A DNA stretch of 56,801 bases from JAVBNC01 sp031551765 (lineage in GTDB: Bacteria; Desulfobacterota; Desulfovibrionia; Desulfovibrionales; Desulfovibrionaceae). Below, piece after piece: positions 47,680-54,639 of this stretch (positions are counted from its first letter, which is position 1; each line of letters starts with the position of its first letter). Position numbers and translations under genes: made by a program. A model generated the notes under the pieces. The model ran no database searches, was not told the DNA's origin, and saw nothing but the letters and a program-made list of their open reading frames with translations. The DNA lies in NCBI GenBank assembly GCA_031551765.1, contig JAVBNC010000017.1:1-56801 (forward strand). Reading direction: 5' to 3'.

Positions 47680-48570
47680 TTACTGCGGCTTCTCCGATAT
47701 CGTGCGCATCAGCTCGATAATCTGCTGGGCCTTGATGACCACGGGCGGGTCAACGAACAGCCCGTTGACGAACACGGCGCTGTTGCCCTGTTTCACGGCT
47801 TCGTCATAGGCCTCCACCACTTTCCCCGCCCAGGCCACCTGCTCTTCACTGGGGGTGAAGGCCTTGTTCACGTAATCCACCAGTTCGGGATAGCGGGATG
47901 AGCAGGAGCGGCCGTCAAAACCCATTTGCCGGGCAATAATGCTTTCCTGGTAGATATAGTCGGTGCTGGCATGGAACAGCACACCGGAATCAATGGCCCA
48001 CACGCCAGCGGCCTTGGCTTCGAACACCATTTTCTGGCGCGCGTAGATAAGGTCCAGGCAGTTCAGCTCGTAGCGGCGCTGCATGCCCATGGCCGCGGTC
48101 AGATCCTCCATGCCTATGCCGGCGGCGGTGACGCGCGGGGAGCAGGAGCACATGGCGTAGGTGTTCATAATGCCCAGGGGGCTTTCGATCATCAGGATGA
48201 TCTCAATACCCCCCACGGGCCAGCCGGATTCCTTTTCGATGTTTTCCAGGTCCTTAGCCACTTTCAGGACATAGTCCACGGTCTCGCACTTGGGCAGGCG
48301 GATGGCGTCCGGGCGGCCTTTGCGCACCACTTCCAGGTCGGCCTGGTAAAAGGGCGTGTCAGGGCTGTTGACGCGCAGCGCGCGCTCTTTGCCTCCGAAA
48401 TCCCACTCCTGCAATACTTTGATGGTGGCGGCGTTGTTCTCCGCCTTCTTGGTAGCCACCACGCTGTCTTCAAGGTCCAGCACCAGGCAGTCCACGTTTC
48501 CGGCGATCAAGGTCTTCACGCCTTCCGGCTCGATGCATTTGCAAAAGGCCAGTGATCTGCGCACTCTCAT
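47680..48570 (-). CDS. CitE-like lyase (HpcH/HpaI aldolase family)
   Basis: 296 residues. The family blocks are DCLVLDLEDSV (~res 28-38, Glu/Asp), RVNSPDTPFY, AIRLPKCE, ILMIESPLGIMNTYA (metal Glu, ~res 131-145) and GMEDLTAAMG (metal Asp). CitE-like proteins split malyl-, citramalyl- or citryl-CoA. No CitD/CitF subunits are present, so a CoA-thioester substrate is more likely than ACP-bound citrate. It is the first gene of a four-gene minus-strand operon facing a divergent LysR gene. GAGAGG lies before the ATG at 48570. A longer in-frame start lacks one. Confidence 0.87.
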   Translation of the reverse strand: MRVRRSLAFCKCIEPEGVKTLIAGNVDCLVLDLEDSVVATKKAENNAATIKVLQEWDFGGKERALRVNSPDTPFYQADLEVVRKGRPDAIRLPKCETVDYVLKVAKDLENIEKESGWPVGGIEIILMIESPLGIMNTYAMCSCSPRVTAAGIGMEDLTAAMGMQRRYELNCLDLIYARQKMVFEAKAAGVWAIDSGVLFHASTDYIYQESIIARQMGFDGRSCSSRYPELVDYVNKAFTPSEEQVAWAGKVVEAYDEAVKQGNSAVFVNGLFVDPPVVIKAQQIIELMRTISEKPQ

Positions 48571-48910
48571 GATCCTCTCCCTTTTTTGCTGTTTTTGATC
48601 CCATATTTTCTCATCCACCAGGCGGGGTGGCGGATATGGACAGGAAAGCATGTTGATGTTCCAGTAGGCAGAAAGGTGTATAAAAGTAATATAAATTATT
48701 TGGTGGACATTTGCTTGTTTCTCTTATTAAAACCAGATAATGCATATGTACAATCATTAAATTACAAGATATAATTTTAATATAGATTCACTTGTATATA
48801 TCTTCTTAGTATCAGAATTGACACAAAAGAATTTATTTGTACAACATATAATTTGAGTTGCATGCACAAAAATAATTTGTGCTTTACTGTGTCTCGCAAA
48901 GGAGGTCGAG
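48571..48910. promoter_or_regulatory. divergent control region of the CitE-like operon and lysR-type gene
   Basis: 340 bases, strongly AT-rich from 48670 on, unlike the surrounding coding DNA. GCACAAA-AATAA-TTTGTGC (48864-48882) is a perfect dyad about 30 bases before the LysR ATG, suitable as an autoregulatory LysR site. TTGACA is present at about 48819 and TGTACAA occurs twice. No gene was seen in the gap. Confidence 0.55.
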
Positions 48911-49882
48911 ATGGACAAACGGCGGTCGTACTTTCTGGTGGCGGCAGAGGAATGTAACTTCAGCAAGGCCGCAAAACGGCTGTTTGTGTCGCAGCAGTGC
49001 CTAAGCGCGTATATAAAAAATATGGAGCAGGAATTCGGGGTGGAGCTGTTCAGCCGCAAGCCCAGGCTGAAGCTTACTTTGGCTGGAGAGCATCTGCTGC
49101 ATACGTTCCAGCGCATGCAGATTCTGGAGCAGAACCTCAAAGGCGAAATGCGCGCCATTGCTTCCGGGCAGCGGGGACGCATTACTCTGGGCGTTCATTC
49201 GGCCCGCTCCCAGGCTGTTCTGCCGCCTGTTCTCGAACGCTACTGGCGAGAATACCCTGACAGCGTCGTCGATGTGGTGGACGGCATGACTCCGGATTTT
49301 GAAAAGCGCCTGCTGGACGGCTCCATGGACCTGTACTTCGGAGTCAATCCGCTGGCGCATCCGTTGATCCGCCATCAGCTTTTGTCCGAAGAGGGGGTGT
49401 TTCTTATTATTTCGGATCCGCTGCTGCAGCGCTATTTCCCGGACCGGTATCCGGAGTGCAAAAAGAGCTTTCGGCAGGGCGCGGACTTGAAGGATTTTCA
49501 GCACATCCCCTTTGTTATGAACCACGACAGCAGCAGCACAACGGACTTGATTTACCGTTATCTGGATGCCAACAACATTTCGCTTCCAATCCGGCTTTTT
49601 TCCAACAGTGGCCCCCTGCGTGTGAACCTGTGCGCTCTGGACCTGGCGGCGCATATCGGCATGCAGATCCTTGCCAAATACCCGGCCATGTACAGCGGTG
49701 GCGACCCGCGTTATGACCGGTTGAATTTTTTTCCCGTTAACGGCTTTCCCAAGGGCAGTAAGATCACCCTTTCCTGTCAGGCAAACGTGCACCAACCCTT
49801 GTATCTGCGGCGTTTTATCGACATTGCCATCGAAACTCTCAATGAGTTGTATGCGGGCAGCGCGGACCTGAGCGGGCATTGA
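48911..49882 (+). CDS. LysR-family transcriptional regulator
   Basis: 323 residues. The winged helix is at the N-terminus (YFLVAAEECNFSKAAKRLFVSQQCLSAYIKNME, positions 7-39), followed by the linker helix and a periplasmic-binding-protein-like effector domain (RITLGVHSARSQAVLPPVL onward). AAAGGAGGTCGAG before the ATG is near-consensus. It is divergent from the CitE/synthase/GltS/LarA operon and is its most likely regulator, with an effector that is probably the transported acid (inference). Confidence 0.93.
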   Translation: MDKRRSYFLVAAEECNFSKAAKRLFVSQQCLSAYIKNMEQEFGVELFSRKPRLKLTLAGEHLLHTFQRMQILEQNLKGEMRAIASGQRGRITLGVHSARSQAVLPPVLERYWREYPDSVVDVVDGMTPDFEKRLLDGSMDLYFGVNPLAHPLIRHQLLSEEGVFLIISDPLLQRYFPDRYPECKKSFRQGADLKDFQHIPFVMNHDSSSTTDLIYRYLDANNISLPIRLFSNSGPLRVNLCALDLAAHIGMQILAKYPAMYSGGDPRYDRLNFFPVNGFPKGSKITLSCQANVHQPLYLRRFIDIAIETLNELYAGSADLSGH

Positions 49883-49926
49883 AAAAGGCGTCGCTTTTCT
49901 GGTAGATGGAAACCAGGGAGGTCCGT

Positions 49927-51456
49927 ATGCAGGAACCCATCCTGGTGGCCGGGGCTACCGGCTACGTGGGCGGCCGCCTTGTGCCGCTGCTGCTGCAGCA
50001 GGGTTACCGGGTGCGCGCCTTTACCCGCAGCGAACGCAAGGTGCGCGGCCGTCCCTGGGGCGCTCACGAACGGCTGGAAGTGGCCCAAGGCGACATGCAC
50101 GACCTGCCCAGCGTGCAACAGGCTCTGGAAGGCTGCGCCACGGTCTACTACCTGGTGCATTGCATGGAGGAGCGCTACGAAAACTTCAGCTACGCGGACA
50201 GGAAAGCCGCCTACACCATGGTGCGGGCGCTCAAGGGCTCGTCCGCCCGCCGCATTGTCTATCTCTCCGGTCTGTTGCCGGACGACCCGCACTTAAGCCG
50301 CCACCTGCGTTCCCGGGGGGAAGTGGCGGAAATCCTCTCTCTGGCGGGTGTGCCGCTCACCACCTTGCGCGCGGCCCAGGTCATCGGCGCGGGCTCGGCT
50401 TCGTTCGAGATGATCCGCTGGCTGGTGGAACGGCTGCCCGTCATGGTCACCCCCAAGTGGACGCGGGTGCGCACCCAGCCCATTTCCATCACCGACACCC
50501 TGAACTATCTGGTGGGCGTTCTGGGACACCCTGAAACCATAGGGGAAAGTTACGACATAGGCGGGCCGGACGTGGTCAGCTACAAGGACCTGTTCGCGGT
50601 GTACGCGGACGCGGCCGGTCTGCGGCGGCGGCTGCTCATACCCGTGCCCTGGCTGCCGCTGGATATTTCCGCGGCCTGGGTCAGCCTGGTGACGCCCATT
50701 CCCGCCGCCCTGGCCCGGCCGCTCATTGAAGGCATGCGCAACGAGGTGGTCTGCGCGGACACGCGCATCCGGGAGATTATCCCCCAGGAACTCACGCCCA
50801 TCCGCGTGGCCATGGACCGCGCCCTGGGGCACTTGCGGCAGCAGTCCGTGAAAAGCTGTTGGTTTGACGCGGGGCTTCCGGCCGTGCCGGAATGGGTGCT
50901 GCAGGGGGACGCGCGCTACGCGGGCAAGGCGGCCTACAACGATGCCTACGCCATGCGCCTGGACGCGGACGTGGCGGAAGTCTGGCGGCCCATCGTGCAT
51001 ATCGGCGGTTCCAACGGCTGGTACAGCAACAACCTGCTCTGGCGGGCGCGGGGGCTGATGGACAAACTGGCGGGCGGTCCCGGCGCCCACCGGGGGCGGC
51101 GCAGCACGGAACAGCTGTACGTGGGGGATGGCCTGGACTTCTGGCGGGTGCTGGATATCCAGCCGGAAAAACGCCTGCTGCTGTTTACGGAAATGCGCCT
51201 GCCGGGCGAAGGCCTGCTGGACCTGCGCGTCAACCCGCAAGGCTCGCCCCAAGAGATGGGTGAACGCGGCACGGACCTGGTGCTCAGCCTCTATTTCCGG
51301 CCGCGCGGTCTGCCGGGCCGGGCCTACTGGCACGCGGTTTCGCCTTTGCACAGCCTGGTGTTCATGGGCTTGCTGAAGGCCATTGCGCGCAGCATAGGCA
51401 AGCCCGTGCTGCGTGGGCCGGAAAGGACGCGCTTTCCGTTCTGCGGACCGGAGTAA
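49927..51456 (+). CDS. NAD(P)-binding Rossmann protein with C-terminal DUF2867 domain
   Basis: 509 residues. The N-terminal half is an NmrA/atypical short-chain-dehydrogenase fold: ILVAGATGYVGGRLVPLLL (res 5-23) with the GxxGxxG loop, VAQGDMHD, YYLVHCM and VYLSGLLPDD. The C-terminal ~170 residues match DUF2867 (VWRPIVHIGGSNGWYSNN, LLLFTEMRLPGEG, LYFRPRGLPGRAYWHAVSPLH). This fusion is common but uncharacterised. AGGGAGGTCCGT precedes the ATG at 49927, and an ATG 21 bases upstream would put that site inside the gene. It lies 44 bases after the LysR gene. Confidence 0.85.
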   Translation: MQEPILVAGATGYVGGRLVPLLLQQGYRVRAFTRSERKVRGRPWGAHERLEVAQGDMHDLPSVQQALEGCATVYYLVHCMEERYENFSYADRKAAYTMVRALKGSSARRIVYLSGLLPDDPHLSRHLRSRGEVAEILSLAGVPLTTLRAAQVIGAGSASFEMIRWLVERLPVMVTPKWTRVRTQPISITDTLNYLVGVLGHPETIGESYDIGGPDVVSYKDLFAVYADAAGLRRRLLIPVPWLPLDISAAWVSLVTPIPAALARPLIEGMRNEVVCADTRIREIIPQELTPIRVAMDRALGHLRQQSVKSCWFDAGLPAVPEWVLQGDARYAGKAAYNDAYAMRLDADVAEVWRPIVHIGGSNGWYSNNLLWRARGLMDKLAGGPGAHRGRRSTEQLYVGDGLDFWRVLDIQPEKRLLLFTEMRLPGEGLLDLRVNPQGSPQEMGERGTDLVLSLYFRPRGLPGRAYWHAVSPLHSLVFMGLLKAIARSIGKPVLRGPERTRFPFCGPE

Positions 51457-51535
51457 GCTTCGCGTTTTCGTCGGTCTTGCCCTCGGGCAGGGACAACGTT
51501 ATGGTGCGGCCGAACAGTTTGTCCCGGAGAAGCGC

Positions 51536-51751
51536 ATGCGTACCGTGTATACCGTTTTAGTTTGTTTCAGTTCCATCTTGACCGTGTATTTCATGGCCCT
51601 GATCATAATGGCGGAAGAGCCTTCGGCCTCCAACTATTTTTCCGCCGGCCTGGCCTCCCTGTCCGTGTTCATTTTCTACCACGCCGGGAAAATGCACCGG
51701 AAGCAGGAAGAAAAAGCGGCCAAAGAGGCGGCGGAAGCGGAAGAAGGCTAA
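51536..51751 (+). CDS. small two-span membrane protein
   Basis: 71 residues: two hydrophobic segments (VYTVLVCFSSILTVYFMALIIM, positions 4-25; FSAGLASLSVFIFYHAG, ~35-51) and a charged KQEEKAAKEAAEAEE tail. No family is recognised. GGAG lies before the ATG at 51536. It ends 15 bases before the convergent OB-fold gene. Confidence 0.6.
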   Translation: MRTVYTVLVCFSSILTVYFMALIIMAEEPSASNYFSAGLASLSVFIFYHAGKMHRKQEEKAAKEAAEAEEG

Positions 51752-51766
51752 CGCCCGTTCCGGCCG

Positions 51767-52165
51767 CTATTCCACAGCCACGCATTCTTTGAGCACCACC
51801 CCGCGCTCTGAAAGGCGGTATACCCGCCCCTTCAGGGCCACCTTCTGCCCGGCCTTGAAGCCGGAGAGTTTGGGCGTGTCCGCGCGGGGCAGCACGCAAA
51901 TGATCTGCACCGGCCCGTTTTCCTTGTCGGAGAGTACCACATTGGGCGTAAGGTACACGCTCATGCCCGTGGAAAGCACCACGCCCGTGACCACCACGGT
52001 CTGCCCCAGATAACGCTGTTCCGCGGCGGTCTGGTTTTCGGCAAAGGCGGCCCGCAGGGCCGTGGAGCTGATGGACGCCGTTTCTTTGGCGGGTTCCGCC
52101 GCCAAAGCCCCGCCCGCTGAAAACAGGATCAGAACCAGAATAAAAACCGGAACGTACTTCTTCAT
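51767..52165 (-). CDS. exported OB-fold protein (tRNA_anti-like)
   Basis: 132 residues. A signal peptide is clear (KKYVPVFILVLILFSAGGALA, positions 2-22, cleaved after ALA). The mature part has a small OB-fold pattern: LRAAFAENQTAAEQRYLGQTVVV..G, then VQIICVLP and AGQKVALKGRVYRLSERGVVLKEC. This matches the tRNA_anti-like family of periplasmic or lipoprotein-like OB proteins with unknown ligand. The start at 52165 lies 7 bases from GGGAGG. The ATG two codons earlier is too close to that site. Confidence 0.75.
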   Translation of the reverse strand: MKKYVPVFILVLILFSAGGALAAEPAKETASISSTALRAAFAENQTAAEQRYLGQTVVVTGVVLSTGMSVYLTPNVVLSDKENGPVQIICVLPRADTPKLSGFKAGQKVALKGRVYRLSERGVVLKECVAVE

Positions 52166-52199
52166 GATCATGCCTCCCGCATAGAAAGCCGCGTGTGTT

Positions 52200-52667
52200 T
52201 CAGCGCGCCAGTTCCGGCAGCGTTTCGCCGCTGATGCGGTACACCGTCCAGTCGTTCATGGCTTCCGCTCCCAGCGAGAGGTAGAAGCCGATGCTCCTGG
52301 TGTTCCAGTCCAGGCACCACCATTCCAGACGGCCGCACTGCCTGTCCACGGCAATGGCGGCCAGCTTTTTCAGCAAGGCCTTGCCGATGCCGAGACTGCG
52401 GCAGCGTTCCCGCGGGTAGATGCCGCCTTTTCCGAGAAACGTAGAAAAGTTGTGGAAAAACAGGGCAAAACCCACGGGTTCGCCCTGGCATTCCGCGATC
52501 AGCGCTTCGGCGGTTTTGCGCACGAACAGCCATTCGCGCAGCAACTCTTCTGTGGCCGCCACTTCGTGGCCCAGCTTTTCGTGAGCGGCCAGCTCATTGA
52601 TGAAGGCCAGGATCAGGGTGGCATCTTCCGGCCGGGCAAAGCGGATGGTCGTGCCGGGAACATCCAT
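52200..52667 (-). CDS. GNAT N-acetyltransferase, SSAT-like, with shortened core
   Basis: 155 residues. It follows the diamine/thialysine acetyltransferase pattern: IRFARPEDATLILAFI, then FALFFHNFSTFLGKGGIY, then the acetyl-CoA loop RSLGIGKALLKKLA and LDWNTRSIGFYLSLGAE. Between GGIY and the CoA loop there are only PRERC, whereas SSAT-like proteins normally have the strand LEDLxVxPxYR. About six residues appear to be missing with the frame kept. Activity is therefore uncertain. It lies between the OB-fold gene and the phosphate transporter gene on the same strand. Confidence 0.75.
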   Translation of the reverse strand: MDVPGTTIRFARPEDATLILAFINELAAHEKLGHEVAATEELLREWLFVRKTAEALIAECQGEPVGFALFFHNFSTFLGKGGIYPRERCRSLGIGKALLKKLAAIAVDRQCGRLEWWCLDWNTRSIGFYLSLGAEAMNDWTVYRISGETLPELAR

Positions 52668-52683
52668 AATCTTCCCCCGGTGC

Positions 52684-53694
52684 TTAAAAAAGCGCGCCCA
52701 GCCCTTCCAGCAGCCAGAAACACAGGGCGCCCACCGCGCCGGAAGCCGGGATGGTCAGCACCCAGGCGATAAGCAGGTTCCCGGCTATGCCCCAGCGCAC
52801 GGCGGACAAGCGTTTGGTGGAACCCACCCCGAAAATGCAGGCCGTGATGGTGTGCGTGGTGCTGATGGGCGCGCCCGCCATGGAAGCGCAGCCGATAACC
52901 AGCGCGGCGGACGTCTCCGCCGCGAAGCCGTGCACCGGCTCCAGCTTGAAAATTTTGTGGCCCATGGTTTTCACAATCTTCCAGCCGCCCACGGCCGTTC
53001 CGGCGGCCATGGCCAGGGCGCAGGCCAGCTTGACCCACAGGGGCACGTGCACCGCTTCCAGCCTGCCGAAAATGACCAGGGCCAGGGTGATGATGCCCAT
53101 GGTTTTCTGGGCGTCGTTCAGGCCGTGGGAAAGGGCCATGACGCCCGCCGAGACGATCTGCGACTTTCTGAAAAAGCGGTTTACAAAGGGCCGGTTGACC
53201 CGGAAAAAAGCGATGCTGATGCCGCCCATGAGCAGCAGGCCCATGGCGAACCCTGCCAGGGGAGAGACGAACAGGGGCACGATGATTTTTTTGACGATGG
53301 ACAGACCGTTCAGCGCGTCAGCCCCGGCATGGGCAAAGGCCGCGCCCATCAGCCCGCCGATGAGCGCGTGGGAGGAAGAGGAGGGGATGCCGAAATACCA
53401 GGTGATGCTGTTCCAGGCTATGGCCCCGGCCAGCGCGGCCAGCACCAGAATATGGCTGCCGCTGACCACGTCCGGCCGCACAATGCCGCTGCCCAGGGTC
53501 TGGGCCACCTCCGTGCCCAAAAGCGCGCCCAAAAGGTTGAGCAGCGCCGCAATGGTGACCGCCGTGCGCGGGGTGAGCACCTTGGTGGAAACCACGGTGG
53601 CTATGGCGTTGGCGCAGTCGTGCGCGCCGTTGGTGAAGTCAAAGACCAGCGCGGCTGTAACGATGAGGATGAGCAGCAGGGGGATATCAAACAT
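52684..53694 (-). CDS. PiT-family low-affinity phosphate transporter
   Basis: 336 residues with about ten hydrophobic spans. The two inverted PiT signatures are FTNGAHDCANAIATVVSTKVL (N-terminal; the family has GANDxANA) and LSHGLNDAQKTMGIITLAL (C-terminal half), plus GIPSSSSHALIGGLMGAA and ISTTHTITACIFGVGS. It imports metal-phosphate with protons. Its ATG overlaps the end of the upstream DUF47 gene by 8 bases, implying translational coupling. Confidence 0.93.
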   Translation of the reverse strand: MFDIPLLLILIVTAALVFDFTNGAHDCANAIATVVSTKVLTPRTAVTIAALLNLLGALLGTEVAQTLGSGIVRPDVVSGSHILVLAALAGAIAWNSITWYFGIPSSSSHALIGGLMGAAFAHAGADALNGLSIVKKIIVPLFVSPLAGFAMGLLLMGGISIAFFRVNRPFVNRFFRKSQIVSAGVMALSHGLNDAQKTMGIITLALVIFGRLEAVHVPLWVKLACALAMAAGTAVGGWKIVKTMGHKIFKLEPVHGFAAETSAALVIGCASMAGAPISTTHTITACIFGVGSTKRLSAVRWGIAGNLLIAWVLTIPASGAVGALCFWLLEGLGALF

Positions 53695-54322
53695 TTTTCA
53701 GGACCGCTTCTTCAATGGTCTCAGCCAGCAGCACGATCTGCTCCACCACGGCTTCCATGCGGTCGTAGCCCCGGGTCCATTTGACGATGTGCAGCACCAT
53801 CGGCGCTTCCACTGAGCCTTCAAAGTCGTACAGCGTCCGTATGCCCTGGCGGAGCAGCATTTCACAGTCGGCGCGCAGTTTGCGGAATTCCGTGGTGTTG
53901 TGGCTGTCCTTTTTATGGGCCAGCCCTTCCAGCATGGATCCGGTCAGGCAGGTCATGGGGTTGAGGGCCCGGCCCAGCTCCAGCATGGGCGGCAGCGCCG
54001 GGCTGAGTTCCAGCAGATTGAAGCGGCTGGAAAGGTTGCACACCAGGTCAATGGCCTCTTCCTGGGCTTTGTTGATGTGCAGGATATCCTCGCGGTCTAT
54101 GGGGGTGATGAAGGTCTGCGAAAGGTGCCTGGTGACGGCGATATGGATGCGGTCCGCTTCCGCCTCCAGGTCGGATATTTTCTGGCGCAGGGCGTCCCCG
54201 TCCGTGCCGGGCTGGTCTTCAAAAATTTCCGCCAGGGCGGCGGTCATGGTGCAGAGTATGGCGTTCTGCTGCTGCAGCAGCTCGAAAAAGGGCGCCCCTT
54301 TGGGCAGAAAAGCGTTGAACAT
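53687..54322 (-). CDS. DUF47/PhoU-like accessory protein of the PiT transporter
   Basis: 211 residues, all-helical. It starts FNAFLPKGAPFFELLQQQ and has the acidic helices FEDQPGTDGDALRQKISDLEAEADRI and TPIDREDILHINKAQEEAIDL, as in DUF47 (Pit accessory, YkaA-like) proteins that resemble PhoU. These are thought to control flux through the partner PiT channel. TTGGAG precedes the ATG at 54322. An in-frame start 18 bases upstream is unsupported. Confidence 0.9.
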   Translation of the reverse strand: MFNAFLPKGAPFFELLQQQNAILCTMTAALAEIFEDQPGTDGDALRQKISDLEAEADRIHIAVTRHLSQTFITPIDREDILHINKAQEEAIDLVCNLSSRFNLLELSPALPPMLELGRALNPMTCLTGSMLEGLAHKKDSHNTTEFRKLRADCEMLLRQGIRTLYDFEGSVEAPMVLHIVKWTRGYDRMEAVVEQIVLLAETIEEAVLKNV

Positions 54323-54639
54323 GGCAAACTCCAAGGGCAACAGGCATGACAGGCGGGCGAAACGGAAATTGGCCCGGGCATATAGTCTTTCAAATATCAG
54401 CGGGCCTTTCGGCCACGCTTCATCCTCAAAAAAAATTCCATAAAATTGAAGAATTGTCAGCGGAAAATTTTCGCCCCGGAAACAGGGAAAATTTTCCGGT
54501 CCTCCCGTAAAGAGTTAATAAAAAAATTGCGCGACATCTGGTTGTATCTCCAAAAAAGTGTTACAGCTTATATGAGGACAAATGCATTTTGCTGCCGTCC
54601 CGGCGTAGATAACGGAGAAACTGTAAAGAAGGGATACAT
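54323..54639. promoter_or_regulatory. divergent intergenic region with a 12-bp dyad
   Basis: Between the DUF47 gene and the HD sensor gene. It holds CGGAAAATTTTC (54461-54472) and GAAAATTTTCCG (54487-54498), perfect inverted repeats each nearly self-palindromic, and GGCCCG...CGGGCC around 54374-54409. AT-rich sequence follows, with no clear -35/-10 pair. Likely regulatory for one or both genes. Confidence 0.4.
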
